Shown one piece after another: positions 1 to 12,980 of a stretch of 64,000 nucleotides of DNA. The number at the start of each line of letters is the position of its first letter. The first letter of the stretch is position 1. The notes below the pieces were generated by a model. It did not search any database and was not told the origin of the DNA. It saw only the letters and a program-made list of their open reading frames with translations. The position numbers and the translations under genes were made by a program. This DNA comes from Asterias amurensis (lineage: Eukaryota > Echinodermata > Asteroidea > Forcipulatida > Asteriidae), in contig NC_092649.1 in the NCBI RefSeq assembly GCF_032118995.1, positions 14,270,191 through 14,334,190 of the forward strand. The letters run 5' to 3'.

Positions 1-159
1 GATTTGAATCAGGTCAATGAAAGAACTTGTAATTTTCTCTGCTAACGTTCCTGTTCCTCTTTCCATACTTGTACATGTACACCCCAAAAAACTTAAGTAG
101 ACTTTTATAGTCACATGATGGGCGACTGTTCACAAAACTATTTTCAATCTTTATTGCAG

Positions 160-3100
160 GATCAGTATGAGTTAGTTCACAGGGCAGTGGCTTGGCTTTT
201 CAGAAAAGAACTTGGACTTCCACCAAATCCAAAGGACTTCGGACATCTTTATGAGAACGTCAAACTGCAAGCAGAGGTAACAACAACAACACTATATAAA
301 CCCCTCGTATTGGCCACCATTAATAAGTTCAAACAATGGACACTTTACGCGCAATGCACTGGACACAACTCTCAGCCAATGATAGGTCTTCATTTACCTC
401 AGTAAAGGCGCTGTTTGGGTCTTCTAGGTAATTTTCAAGGGGTCTGTAGTAAGCTTGGGCGATATCATGATATTATCGAATATCGCAATATTAATTTGGA
501 CACAATTTCGATATCGGATGGATTTGGTTTTAATCGAAATATCGATAAATCGCGATATATCACAATAATTGCGATCGATATATTGATTAAATATCGCGAT
601 GTATTTGCTAGCTGAGACATCTTGCACCCCATAGGTTTGGAGTAAAACCAAAAGAATAGGTCATTAGAACACCTCTCTTATGCTAGGACTGTCTCTTCTA
701 CAACTTTCACTTGGAGTTTTAAGACTGATGATGTCAAATTTCATTAATCGCGATTATATCGAATATCGCGATATATTGTCGGCGATATATCGTGAATAAA
801 ATAAATCGATATCGCCCAAGCTTAGTCTATAGAAAGAGCATGATTGTTACATTGTTATCTGAAATTTACAGCCTCAAATTTACAGGTTTTTCAGTCCCTA
901 ACTGATTGCATGTGTTTCCCCCATTGGTGTTTTCCCACCCTGTCATTGGCGCTAATTGCGCTGTTGGGTACTCATCAATAGCTTTCTGTATGATGTCTCT
1001 GACCCATCTAAGTTGTAATTTTGTTTTTTTAAACATTGTGTCAATGTTTTTATGTTTATGCTTACAATTTGTTAGACTTGTATTCTTTGTATTTTATATT
1101 GATTTTTCTTGTCAAGCGTTTTGGTACTATTTGGTGTGAAGCGCTAAAAGCTGTGTTTTATTCTTAACATTTTTATTGTTCTCCCCAGGGTCCACGTCTG
1201 CCACCAGGAGCAGCTAATAACCTAAGTCCAGAGATCAAACCTCAACCGTTTAAAGTAAGAGTTTGTTTTAGTAACATAAGACCAGGCCTTAGATCATTTT
1301 ACCGAGACAAAGTCAAGGTAAATTATCAAGAACCAGGGACTGCGGGTTTAAACCACTAGTTGAAAATGGATTCAACACACTTTGTTTCCCGTTCAAAAGT
1401 TTTAGTTGTTAAATGATTTCTTTCAACACAACACCCCTCCATCTAGGAAATGGTAAGGCCCTCGGGTAAACAACTCCTTATAAGGAGATGCTGTGTGCGT
1501 CGGGCGTATCGCGTGATGTTGCCCAATTGTTTCAGCCGTTGCTCTCGACCAATAGGAATGAAGAAACTGTCTTTTAAGCACAGGTGCAAGCTTGCGTGTC
1601 ACGCCCATCTTTCAACACTTTGTGTTATATCATCCGTTCAAACAACCCCCTCGTGATGCCCTCTCGACCAATCAGAATGGATAAACTGTCTTAGGTACAT
1701 TGTATTTATTAATGTTTATTATCTAACACCCATGCTGATCCTTGCCATTTGATTGGAGGATTGTCCTTCACGCGTTAGCAAATAAAAGTACTATTGCACA
1801 CTTCATCACTCAGCATGCATTTTTCGTTCATCCAAAGTGCTCAAAGACCATTATTTCTCACTATCCCAACATATGCATAAAATTACAAACCTGTGAAAAT
1901 TTGTGCTCAATTAGTCATCGAGTTTGCTAGAGAACAATGAGGAAAAAACACTAGTAAATTCACCTTTGATGAATAGTATTTGTTTGGATTCAATTTTTAG
2001 TTGTCCCCCCCCCCACCTTAATTATGAAGCGTTCCTTTAAAGGCAGTGGACACTATTGGTAATTACTCTAAAAAACTGTTTGCATAAAAACTTTCTGGGC
2101 AACAAGCAATGGAGAGCTGTTGATAGTATACAACATTGTGAGAAACGGCTAGGTCTGAAGTAACATAGTTTTGAGAAAGAGGTAATTTTCCAGGAATTTG
2201 ATTTCTGAGACCTCAGAGTTAGATTTTGAGGTCCCAAAATCAAGCATCTGAAAGCACACAACTTCGTGTGACAAGAGCGTTATTATCTCGCAACTTTGAC
2301 AACCACAATTGAGTTCAAATTTCACAGGTTTGTTATTTTGTGCATATGTTGAGATACACCAAGTGGGTAGACAGGTCTTTGACAATTACCATTAGTGTCT
2401 AGTGTCTTTAAGTGGAGATATGTCAACCTTTTGTTTTGCAGTTAAGTCCCAAGCAACGAAGACACAAAGACATGAAAGACAAAGACGACTCGGGCCATAA
2501 CTATGTAAACCACTCGATAGCAGGAAAAGGTATTGTTGCAGGATGTGATTTCTTCAATTTTATCCAGTTATCTTTTTTTTTTTTCGTTTTTTTTTTTGGA
2601 TAAATAAAACAAACAAATAATAATAATATATAAATAAAGCAGACCCCCCCAAAAAAAATAAAAAAAAAAAAAAAAAAATTATATGAAATTTCTATTATTA
2701 TTGGGTTTTTTTAAACTAAGATCAAATCAACAAAGACATGAAGATAAAACCATAAAGAATGCCTCAAGATTACAAAGCATAAATGTATGTAAGTAGGCCT
2801 CATCCTCTCGCAAGCTTTCACGCTTTGCTCTCACAGATCAATTTTTTTTTACAACAGTCTGTCACATCCACTATGTCTATTTTCCTGAGTTGCCTGGCTT
2901 GGCTGGATGGTTGGTAATGTGTGTCCCTCCTAGGGAGGGTGTGATTGGCCTTGTTGTTGTATAGAACCAAAAGGTCAGCCACTTTGAAAAGGACTTTGTG
3001 TCACTGTTGGCTTTCCCTGCCAGGTTTCTCGTCTGTTGTTTTGATTCTTGCGCTTTTGTGTATCACTGGAGGTTGTTTCTGCATTTTCCTGTATCTGCCG

Positions 3101-6100
3101 GGCCGGGTTAATCAGTACTTGCTAGTGTTTTAACATATATGTAATTTTCTTGCCTGTTTGTGTAGATCTTTTGATTTGCCATTTTTAAATGTGATATTTT
3201 ATGTTTGCTGGCACAAAAAAAAAATGAAATGAAATGAAACAAAATGAAATACATAATCATCTTCAGCATTACTATCTTTAGGTGGTCTCTCTAGGCTGAG
3301 AGTTTGCTTAAAGGGTCAGTGTTATGAAGACTCAAAATGTTTGGCTCTTGTTTTTTTTTTTCTCCAAAGTTTCCGATCAGAAAAAACTTGTAGAGAATTC
3401 TGTGGGTATGATCACGTGATCACCAACCTCGTTCCCGAGGCTGATCGATCTTTCCCCAGCAAGTCTTGCTCGCTCATAACCCACTGGAATTGGTTCAATA
3501 AAATGTGCAAGAATCGGGCAAAATTTAAGAGGCGTGATGCCTTCGGATAGGGCAGTGTTGGCAATAATTCTTTCTTGTTTGTAATGAATATAGTTGGACA
3601 AATATTTTTAAAGTAGAGTACAATGGGTCACATCATTATCCCTGGAATGTATGTATGTTTTGTGTAATTTCATGAAAGAACACATGCATGCTACTTATCA
3701 GCTGATCAGTTGATTTTCTCTCTTTCTTTTCAAAAATGCTGTAGAAAACTGAAAAACACAGTACAAAAGTTCAGTGTGATCAGCCATTCCTCTTTTTGCA
3801 ATTAGAAAGCTGTATGTTTGAGATCACTGCCTGCTAGTTTGTATAACCAAATTTTCATTTGAGCTTCATTTACATTTCTAGGTTTGCCCGTCGATGGAAG
3901 GTCAAGCCCACCGGCGGCAAAGGTCCTGAAGCCTCCCTCGTTGCCCACCAAGCAACAACGTGATGCAGACAGTAACGAAACCATTTATGCAAATGTCCAA
4001 GACAAAGTAACCTTAGAGGAGAAAGCAGCTGATGTCTCGAGCCCCCTGACGCCAAAACAGAGCCCCCTAGCTCAGGAGAGATTCGAGAGTGGCTACAAGA
4101 CCACTCTCGCCGCTTTCAAGGATTTTGAAATTCCACCAGTGCCTCAAGCTCGCTCTGCCCCACCCAAGTCAGCAGATCAGGTCAAACCATCGTCGCCTTT
4201 CAAACTGGCTGGCAGAACTGTCCAAATCTCCAAATCTATTGATGATCAAGGCGACCCTCAGAAGCCTTTGCGATCATCGAAGCCCATGCTCAGTGAAAAA
4301 CCTCAAATGAGCGAAAAACCAGTCAAGGTGCTTCCCGTAGCACGTCCTAATATTCCTACAAAACCAGCCATCGGAAAGAAGAAGGAGACGGATAACCAAC
4401 CGGGTAGGGTCTCTGGATTGAGGAGGCGACCAACTAGCGAGCCGGTCAACGGTAACACGGAGGAGCAGGGGAAAGTACCACACTTAGGGACTGCTCAGTT
4501 TCAGCAGGCCAAAAATCTAATCCAGGCAACTCTGCTCACCAAACCAGAAAGTGATTCTGGAAAGGACAAAGATCCTAAGAAGGGTAAAGATGGGAGGGAC
4601 TCCAAGGGTGGAACCAGACCCACCTCTGCCCCTCCTAAACCACCCGTCGCAGTCATTAAACCAACACCAACGAACAAAACCACTAAGTCGCAGACTTATG
4701 AGGAAGTGGGTGATTTAGGTAAGAGCTTCCCGTGTCAGGTCCAGCCGGTTTCCATGGTGAAGCTTCAATCTCACAAGGACAAGGTGGAGTCGAAGAACGC
4801 CGGCAAGCAGGACTCGAACCCGAGCCAGATGCAGCGGAGGAAAACAATGGAAGGATACAGACCTAAAAAATCAGTGCCTGACAACGGCAACTCGGAATAC
4901 AGCTATGCAACTCAACCAAAAAGCGTCATCGAAAAACTCAAAGAGGCTCAGTCGAGACCCCAACTCAGAACTGGGTTAGCCCAGACCTATGCCTCAGCCT
5001 ACGCTGATCCTACGGAGGAGGGTAATCCTAAGGAGTTGCCTAAATCTCCAGGTAGCTCGCAGGGATCAGACTATTCGTATGCATGCGGTGTGCAGATACC
5101 CATAACGCCTGGCAAGGGCAGGGAGAATGTGAAGAAGTTCTCCATTGATAGAAGTGATCCTAGTAGGTCTTCGGCGGTATCAGCATATGAGGTCATTGAG
5201 GTGGGTGGCCTTGCTGGCCAAAGGTCAGTCGAACAAGAAGAATCGCCTGTGTTTGATAAAAACATCAGCTACGATTCGCAAGGTAAGGATTCAAACACTG
5301 CCAAAACTTCTGAAACTGTTGTCTGCTTTCTTTACATTTTAATAGTCAATGCTTCATTTCATCTACATTATAAAGGCCATGTCACAAAGGACAATTCACA
5401 GGCAACCAGTTCCATACATGTATGCCTGAGCATCATCTTTTAGTCCATTGTAAAAAAACGCATCCTTAACTGTGTCTTCATCATGCAAAATGGTGTCTGT
5501 GCTTTTAATGCCAACTTCTGTGTTGCTGAACAGTAGCTATAAATATGTATCGTAGATCATGCCCTGCTTCATACATGTAGTCTATTAGGGGTGCGATTCA
5601 CTTGGTTTGCCAACAATTTTGAAAGGAACGAGTTGTGTGCGCGACTGTACTTCTGAGGTGTTGGTGGGTGGTTTTTAAAAAAATGGCGGACAACAACATG
5701 ATACGCAGGCGATATTATTTTCTTGCCATGAACATAGTTAAAGTGTGGTTTGGGTGGTTGACTACACAATCGGTGAAGTTGAAATAACAACTATCGTAGA
5801 TGTCATGTTGAACACAAGATAACTAAAATATAACTACAATACAGCAAAAACAAGCGTACAAAAAAACTACTTATGATACGTGTCGCCATATTGATATGTC
5901 AAAGTGCGCAACCAATCGTTCCAATTGCAAAGTTGTTTTGGCAAACATTTGCTATACGTTTGTGCGAGTGGAATGCACGTACCCCTGGTGTGAATGTTTT
6001 TTGCTTATTCTGCTTCATGTGCTTATCATAAATGCGACATGATCCCATCTTTAAAACAGGGACACAACCGACATCGCCCGGTCAGCCCAGGGAGTCCATC

Positions 6101-9100
6101 GTGAGCGGTTCCTCATGGGCGTCGTTTACCGACAGCGAGTTTGACTGCACCGATGATGAGAAGCCTCCCGAAGTGCCTGTGAAAACATCGGCATCGTTTG
6201 AGTACCACGATGGTAGTTATCCAGTCATTGAAATCATTTCAAAACACATCATCATGGTGATAAGGGTAAAACAAGCGTAAAAAAAAACTACTTATGATAC
6301 GTGTCGCCATATTGATTTCAAAACACATCATCATGGTGATAAGGGTAAAACAAGCGTTAAAAAAAACTACTTATGATACGTGTCGCCATTTTGATATGGT
6401 AGGTCAATGCTAGGTTGCTGGGCAAAGAAATAAATGTGTGTGTATTCTAGTATGACACCTGCTTCATACTTCCTGTGAATGCAAATGCGATACAAATTTT
6501 GACAGCGGATGTTTCGCAGCGAATGTTCCGCAGGAGTTGAATACAGTTCAACTGTTGCGAATTTATCGATGCGAATTTATCGATGCGAATTTGTGACGTC
6601 AAAATGTGCACCGAGCTTTAGTCATCCAACATGTCCAATATAGCATTTCTGAGTCCCATGTGCAACAGGGCCAAAGCTCGAGTTGGGTATGGAATGTGAT
6701 GAAAGTTATTTTCCGGGAGCTTTTTTTTTAAATTCTTCTTCCCAAGATGAGGGCCGCAGCTAGTTTCTCTACTCTATGGCTGAAAGTAATTAATAGTTGT
6801 TTTTACAAAACTTAAAGCCAAATTTAGTAAACAATTAGTTGTAGCCATAAGGCATTCAAGCTAGTACTTGTATGGTGGTGGTGGTGCTGCATATGAGTTA
6901 TCTTAAAACTTGTCTTTTTGTGCTCATGGTTAAAAGCAGCTTTTGGAAAGGTGATACAAAAGGGTGATACCTTGTTTGAGGCATTACCATTAATCTTTTG
7001 TTTTTACAGTCTCTTCCTGTACATATGTACGTGGAGCATGTCAGCAGATGCTCTGGGGAAAACCTCTATTTGTATATATATAAAACATAACTGTTGATTT
7101 ATTTCATTTGTGTATCAGGTGAAGAGGGTGATGATCATGAGTCTGGATCTGGGGGAAGGTGAGCATCTAATGAATATTCGTGTGTTCAATGATGAATATG
7201 CATTAGTATATTCTCATATGCAAATGAGTTAAGATTTGAGGCTTTGCATGGTGGAGACACATAAAGAAGCCCTTATGCACTTTTTGCACAATTTTGAAAA
7301 GAGTTGTACCACCTGACTGACTAATAGATTCTTCTAAAGATCAAGGCATGATATTCTTCCTACTGTAATCTGAATGCCAATTTCTTTTACCTTTGGAAAA
7401 ATCAGGAAAATTAAAATTTAAATAATAGCCTGAAAATTCTTTTAACGCATGTTACAGTGTACGTACATGTAGTTCAACACTTGTACTTAATAACATTTTC
7501 CTACTTTCTTTCTAAGGGTTCAGTATCATGCCTGAAGATCCAAGAAGGTTTTTGTTATATTAGTGGGTGTTTGATCATTTTGCACATTTTTAAGGGAAAC
7601 TATAATTAGATAACCGTTGTGGCCTTGACATTTCGAACAGTATACTCTGCTCAAACAGTATGGACTCTTGTTCTAAAGGAAAGCAGAGTATACCATTGTT
7701 CAAACATTGAGACAACGACGGTTCTTCTCGGAGGCGACACTCACCCAAAAAGATTTAAAATGGTTGTACCCGCAATTTTATAGTTACCTATCATCCACAC
7801 CATGCAAAGCTTCAAACATCACTTTCATGTGCTATATCAGAAGCCATTGTTATTGAAATTGTATCAATTCAACAATGCATTACAAAATATACTTTTATGT
7901 TAAAGGAACACGTTGCCTTGGATCGGTCCAGTTGGTCTTTGAAAAGCGTTTGTAACCGTTTGTTATAAAATGCATATGGGTAGAAAGATGTTGTAAAGGT
8001 AGAATACAATGATCCACACACACAGGCCTCGAAATTGCACGGTTTTCCTTTTATCCGTCGACTAACACGGTCGGCCATTTATGGGAGTCAAATTTTTAAC
8101 TCCCATAAATGGCCGACCGTGTTAGTTTGCACAGTAAAAGGAAAACCACGCAATTCCGAGGCAAACTTGTGTGGATCATTGTATGCTACTTTTAAAACAT
8201 CTTTTCAACCATTTGCATTTTATAAAAATTGGTCACAAACGCTTTTTTATAGACCAACTCGTCCGATCCAAGGCAATGTGTTCCTTTAAATGAGCTGAAA
8301 GAGAGGCCGATTGATTGAAGTTGTGTTGTTGAAGTGTGTTATTTATCAATGAAAACACTAACGTTTATTATTCAATGTTATTTATATCATTGTTTTTACC
8401 CCTCCCCTGGGGTTATGGGGGTATGTTCCTGACTGGAATTAAACTGCCAGTTATCTGCTCACGTTTTAAAATTGCTATTTTGTTTTCATTGTATCACAGC
8501 ATGCAAAAGAGAAAGCGTATTTTTCTTTGTGTTTGTAACTCCTCGAGTCAGACTACTGTTCCCTAGCCTTAGATCACATGAGTTTATTCTCAGGTTCCTT
8601 GCCGTTCGCAAAAGCGGTGTTATTACTATTTTGTCCACAGCGACACAGAGGGCGGCCGAGCTCAGTGTCCTCCGCGTTCTTTTTCTAAGGCTACGTCAAG
8701 TAGCCTAAACTCTCATGGGTCTTTCTCAGGATCCTCCCTGTTCCAAGATCTGATAGCAGATCTACCCTCACAGTTGTGCCTGTTTGATCTTGATGCTTCT
8801 TCTTCTTCTTCTTCTTCTTTTTCTCTTTCTTCTTCTTTTTTTCTTCTTCTTTTTAACAAAACAAAATGTTGGTTTATTTAAAGCAATTTTTCTCTACCGC
8901 CCATGCGCATGTCATGTGTTTGTATAGTGACTCTCGCTCAACCCATATGTTGTATCATGTGTATTGATTTTGTTGTGCATTTCCTTATTCAATTGAAACT
9001 TTCATTTATATTGATTAGACAATGAAGGTACAATTGCAGAGGCAAACAAGTTTTCCTCTTCTTTTTTTATCCTTTGTGCCACTAGTATTATTATAACTAT

Positions 9101-11733
9101 TATCAATGTGGTAGATTTGAAAATATGCGATTATAATGTTGGTACAATGATCTGTAGTCCCTAGTTGTGAGGCAGTAATGTTACTAGACAACTGTTATAC
9201 AATATGAAAGTAGTGTTGGCTTAGTTTAGACTGTGGGTTTCTCCCTGTAGAAGCAGACGATTCTTTAAAAATCAGATTAGAGACGAGCAGGACTAATATT
9301 AATTAAGCAATAGTCTTGATGACAAAGCTGATGCAACATGGCACAGTTTCACGGCTCTGCTTACTGTTAAATTCTGCGCTTACAGCTCGTACTATCATGC
9401 GCTTTACAAGCTCAGAATTTCGCAGTGTGCAGTGCCATGAAACCGAGCCCTTGTTTCCCCAGCATTTTCTTAAAAGCAAGCTGTTGTTTATTTATGTATT
9501 TATTTTGTCCTCTCTCAAAAGGGAGATGTGGAACTTTGTAAAGAAATTAATTATCTTTTATCTTTGCTGTGAGCTTACCAGAAACATGTACTTCCTGAGG
9601 AGTTTTGTTCATTTGTTGCAATTTTGTATTAATTTTTTTCCCCTGCACAGATCCAAGCCGAAGCTCTCCCAGTTTATACTGAACCAGAGAGACAAACTGG
9701 CAACGCATAAAGAGAAAATTGAAAGTAGAACAAAAGGTTTCTTTGTAAAGGTAATTGTGAAATACACACACAGTCATGTACACCATTGTCTCAGTGCTAT
9801 GGGGTTATTTATAACAATTGCATTTTAACGAAATGTAACACCCTGGTTTTTGCAAATACTTTGCCCTTTCCATCAGAACGACTACATTAAGTCTGAACAA
9901 ATAGTGAGACTTAAGTGTCGTGGTCACGACTATTGATTGCAGGTTGCGACTACCGTTTTTCAACTACTTGGGCAATTCTGCGGCTACACTACTACAGAAA
10001 TAGTCGCAACTACCTGTTTGGTGAACCAATTGTGCCGCTGACGACTATTTAACGACAACATAATTCACTTACAAAACACAGTCAGACATCACTGACACAA
10101 TCCTATAATCAGTGTGAATTTTGCTATATTGCGCAAACAATATGCTGCAATGCATCAAGTGATGTAAAAATACGTTGTGGCTAGTGTTGAAGTTGCTACT
10201 ATTTGAGGCAGGACTAGTGGAGTAGCAAGTTTCACTAGTCGCCAGAGTACATATCAGATTTATAAGGGCAACCTCCCAAGGAGTGAACGAAGAATGTGAT
10301 GTGCTACAAAGACACATGTACATGGCTTAGGGGAACATGAGTAATGTATCCCACAGGGTACATCACCTTAATTGTGCCTTCCGTTTGTCATTTCCACTGC
10401 CTTGTACAATATTGGAAATAGCCCCGGGTATGATGTATTAATTATGCAGGTACGTGGTGGATTGATTTATGTTCCTGCAGTGCGATGTGCCGCAGTGAAC
10501 ACACTTTACATCACACCCTTGAATTTTCCCCTAGCAAAACAAATTTCTAGGTCAAAAAGGGGTCGGTGTAGCTGGGCCAATGATTTGGAATAAATTTGTG
10601 TGCTTTCAGATGCCTAATAAAAGGCTTCATGCCTGAAGTCTTTTAATATTAGAGTGAGAAATAACCTCTCTCTCTCTCAAAACTCTCCATTGCTTGTTTG
10701 TTCCAAGTAAGGTTTTTACTCTAACAATTGTGTTGAGTATTTACCAATAGTGTCCAGTGCCTTTAAAGGGTGGCTTGTATGTAACTTTCCCCCACTTTCA
10801 TGATGACTCGATCTATTGTAAACTGACTCACAAAACTGAATTTGACCTTTGTGCCCCTCTTTAAGTTTTTTCGCGTTTTTTCTTCCATTATTATCTCGCA
10901 ACTTCGACGACCGATTGAGCTCAAATTTTCACAGGTTTGTTATTTTATGCATATATTGAGATACACCAAGTGAGAACACTGGTCTTTGACAACTACCAAC
11001 AGTATCCACTGTCTTTAAAGGCACTGGACACTATGGGTAATTACTCAGAACCTGAATTTGACCTTTGTGCCCCTCTTTAAGAATGTTTGTCTTTTTGTGA
11101 TTCTCATCCAGATTGGAGATGTGGTGAATAGGAGCTCGAGTAACCCATCGTCTGGTACCCGCTCTTCTCCTCCATCTACCTTATCAACAAGTCCACAACA
11201 AGCCGCTCTGGTGTCTGACCTCAACGAAATCATAAGTAAGCAATTTAGGAATTTTTGAACAGTAACAAAACACTTTACATGTGGGACAAAATTTACAGTG
11301 TTTCGTTATTGTGGTTTTTTGTTTTTGTCTTGTTTATATGCCCTGTCCATTGTATATTGTAATAGTACCTGAATTTTATTCTTATTTGTTGCAGAGAAAA
11401 CATTGCGGGAATATGAGCCAACATACAAAGATGGTCCCACGATGTTCAACAACTGCGACATCAGTAAGTATTTTAATATATATATGCATCGAGGATAGAG
11501 AGTGTATATTTCTAGGGGTGGAGATTTATGTACATGCTCACACCACATACATGTAATAATAAGCACCATTACTAGGCAGTTTGATCCATTGAAGATAATA
11601 TAGCAAGATTTTTTAACTGTTCCTTTTTTTGTTCCTAGGTTTTCCGAAGCGAGTACAGAAGCCAAAGTCCCCGCCCCCAGTGCCAACCAGTTGGATCAAG
11701 TCAGAGACACATAGTACCACAGTACAGCTATGA
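160..11733 (+). CDS. PTPN12: PTP-PEST family protein tyrosine phosphatase, C-terminal part (5' partial)
   Basis: Ten coding exons join in one open frame with AG/GT borders and matching phases: 160-276, 1189-1254, 2442-2529, 3882-5282, 6060-6212, 7119-7158, 9651-9750, 11112-11235, 11395-11463 and 11639-11733 (TGA), giving the last 750 residues. The first exon holds QYELVHRAVAWLFRKEL, the final helix of the phosphatase domain as in PTPN12/18/22. The catalytic Cys loop must lie upstream of the window. The tail is Pro/Ser/Lys-rich with many Tyr motifs (ETIYANV, QTYEEVG, SEYSYATQ, SDYSYACG, SAYEVIEV). PEVPVKTSASF in exon 5 recalls the conserved PPPLPERTPESF motif. The C-terminus FPKRVQKPKSPPPVPTSW resembles the CTH motif, which in mammals binds PSTPIP adaptors. 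Known family role: dephosphorylates adhesion and cytoskeletal proteins such as p130Cas. The tail (about 710 residues) is longer than in human PTPN12. Which vertebrate paralogue it matches best is uncertain. Confidence 0.87.
450..824. mobile_element. hAT-like MITE, copy 1
   Basis: A 375-bp element with terminal inverted repeats TAAGCTTGGGCGATATC and its complement. It is flanked by 8-bp target duplications, GTCTGTAG on the left and GTCTATAG on the right (7 of 8 match). The inside is full of self-complementary ATATCGCGATAT blocks. A second copy lies at 48946-49333. The 8-bp duplication fits the hAT superfamily. It lies in a PTPN12 intron and has no coding capacity. Confidence 0.8.
886..1140 (+). 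repeat. SINE-like tail fragment
   Basis: The segment beginning TTTTCAGTCCCTAACTGATTG matches the 3' parts of two other window repeats, near 12090-12258 and 49342-49505. No tRNA-like head is visible here, so this is a truncated copy in a PTPN12 intron. The right end is uncertain. Confidence 0.4.
1268..1715 (-). mobile_element. 450-bp non-autonomous repeat (family D), copy 1
   Basis: Shares long blocks with 36765-37260 and 46968-47325, which lie in the opposite orientation. Shared blocks include the hairpin around AACCACTAGTTGAAAA, TTTCTTTCAACACAACA, and the CACGCCCAT / ACCAATAGGAATGAAG part. No open reading frame is conserved between copies. It lies in a PTPN12 intron. Confidence 0.6.
2041..2407 (+). 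mobile_element. TTAA-flanked MITE (family A), copy 1
   Basis: Terminal inverted repeats AGGCAGTGGACACTATTGG and its complement, with TTAA directly outside both ends (2037-2040 and 2408-2411). The inside contains GAGAGCTGTTGATAGTAT, a GAGACCTCA palindrome and TTTCACAGGTTTGTTATTTT, shared with about a dozen other copies in the window. It ends 34 bp before a PTPN12 exon. TTAA targets are typical of piggyBac-type elements. Confidence 0.8.
6236..6395 (+). repeat. 79-bp tandem duplication
   Basis: Two adjacent units start at 6236 and 6315 with ATTTCAAAACACATCATC and end in ACTACTTATGATACGTGTCG. A third partial copy of the second half sits at about 5846-5900. The duplication begins just after the PTPN12 exon that ends at 6212 and inflates the apparent open frame beyond the splice donor. 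Confidence 0.75.
7631..7704. repeat. imperfect hairpin (TTTCGAACAGTATACTCTGC type)
   Basis: TTTCGAACAGTATACTCTGCT is followed about 30 bp later by its near complement. Related hairpins sit at 31920-32052, 51470-51545 and 54474-54616, and single arms near 21790. Confidence 0.5.
7904..8285. mobile_element. TTAA-flanked palindromic MITE (family B), copy 1
   Basis: Terminal repeats AGGAACACGTTGCCTTGGAT and its complement, with TTAA at 7900-7903 and 8286-8289. The centre is an almost perfect hairpin around TATGGGAGTCAAATTTTTAAC (8071-8121). Other copies are at 12981-13266, 35688-35971 and 39509-39858. Confidence 0.8.
8796..8853 (+). repeat. (CTT)n-rich pyrimidine microsatellite
   Basis: A run of CTT repeats grading into CTTTTT, in the PTPN12 intron before the 9651 exon. 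The rest of this intron (about 8290-9650) shows no supported exon. Confidence 0.7.
10600..11047. mobile_element. Composite of family A MITE fragments
   Basis: A minus-oriented family A end (10600-10766, finishing in CCAATAGTGTCCAGTGCCTTTAAA) is followed by a plus-oriented end (about 10888-11018) and the start of a third copy. The sequence CTGAATTTGACCTTTGTGCC occurs on both sides of the second block (about 10838 and 11051), so the insertion was accompanied by a local duplication about 60 bp before the 11112 exon. Confidence 0.6.
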
Positions 11734-11770
11734 GATAGGCTCATAGTTTTAAAGCTTGCTTAGCATAAAA

Positions 11771-11776
11771 AATAAA
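11771..11776 (+). promoter_or_regulatory. possible PTPN12 polyadenylation signal
   Basis: AATAAA lies 38 bp after the PTPN12 stop codon, but in an A-rich run. Another AATAAA near 18411 could serve a much longer 3' UTR. The sequence alone cannot choose between them. Confidence 0.3.
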
Positions 11777-12013
11777 AAAAAACTTAGCACTGAAGAGGGT
11801 TGCCAAATAACTGTACACCGGCCGGTAAATCAAAGCTTGAGTTTCACAAAAATAACAAAAACTTAACATCACCAAACTTCACTTTTACAAAACCGCTACT
11901 ATTCAGTTACTCGGCTCTAGCTTGTAGAGGTCTTTGGTGTGAATCCCACCTGAGTAGAATGCCTGTGCTGTTGTTGTTTTTTTATCCCATATCGGTGTAT
12001 GGTTAAAACCACA

Positions 12014-12258
12014 TTGGCTGCCAGGTTGGCGAAGTGGTAGCTTTCCTCGCCTTTCACCCCGGAACCCCAGTTCAGTCCCACTGTGGATTGGGTTTTCAGT
12101 CCCTACCTGATTGCGTGTGTTTTACCTTGGACTCTTTCCAGGGTTTTCCCTCCCACTTCCATAACTGAAACTTGATTCTTTGTCTGCTCTCCATTGGGTT
12201 CTTTGCTAGTATAGTGATTAAGTTCACTTTTCTGAGAGTCCTTGGCTTCAAAACCAGA
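12014..12258 (+). mobile_element. tRNA-derived SINE (head plus tail)
   Basis: The head reads like a tRNA with box A-like TTGGCGAAGTGGTAGC and box B-like AGTTCAGTCCC. The body GGGTTTTCAGTCCCTACCTG is shared with 886-1140 and 49342-49505. It lies downstream of PTPN12. Confidence 0.55.
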
Positions 12259-12473
12259 ACTTATAAACACAATGAAATTATTGGACTTGTTCTGTTGTTA
12301 GTTTACCAAATCTGAGGCTGGAAATCACTTAAGTGGAGCAGAGGTCAATAGTTCATTCAAGCCCTCAGTCATTCATATAGTCACAGTGTCTTTCCAGCAC
12401 ATTGTAATGTCAATTATGATGATGCACTGACAAGCGAAATTTTACAAACAGGTCAGATATTCTTCCCACTTAA

Positions 12474-12773
12474 AGGCACTGGCCACTAATGGTAATTACT
12501 CAAAATAATTGTTGGCATAAAAACTTACTTATGGTAACAAGCAATGGAGAGCTGTTGAAGAGATAGAGTTGTGGGAGACTTAAGCCCTGAAGCCATTTTT
12601 ATGCATCTGAAAGCAGACAAATTTGTGCAACAATGTTTTTTTTTTTTCATTATTCTCTTGCAACTATGACCAAATGAGTCAGAATTTTCACAGATTTGTT
12701 ATTTTATGTATGTTGGGATACACCTAGTGAAAATATACTGGTCTGTGAAAGTTACCAAACATGTCTAGTGCCT
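12474..12773 (+). mobile_element. TTAA MITE (family A), shortened copy
   Basis: Starts AGGCACTGGCCACTAATGG after TTAA (12470-12473) and ends ACATGTCTAGTGCCT before TTAT, a one-base change of TTAA. The internal GAGAGCTGTTGA and TTTCACAGATTTGTTATTTT blocks are kept. Confidence 0.75.
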
Positions 12774-12980
12774 TTATTGACCAGACTTAAAAGTCTTTCA
12801 GATTTGTTCGCCCTTCTGGAAAAAATATTGTTTTACAGAAGGCTGTTAATAATGAGGCATGACAAGTCTATTATAAGAGCTTTCACTCTGTGGACATTTA
12901 GTTCAGCCCTTGTACTCAAAAGTGTTGCTACTTTTTCCCCCAAGGACCAAATATTACGTCTGTACAAAGACAAATTTTAA

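Noticed and set aside
6213..6280. Extension of the PTPN12 exon to 6265 or beyond
   Set aside because: Only the donor after 6212 gives the phase needed for the next exon (7119). The extension runs into the 79-bp duplication.
9316..9828. 170-residue plus-strand open frame
   Set aside because: Only 9651-9750 is a supported exon of PTPN12. The upstream part is intron read in the same frame.
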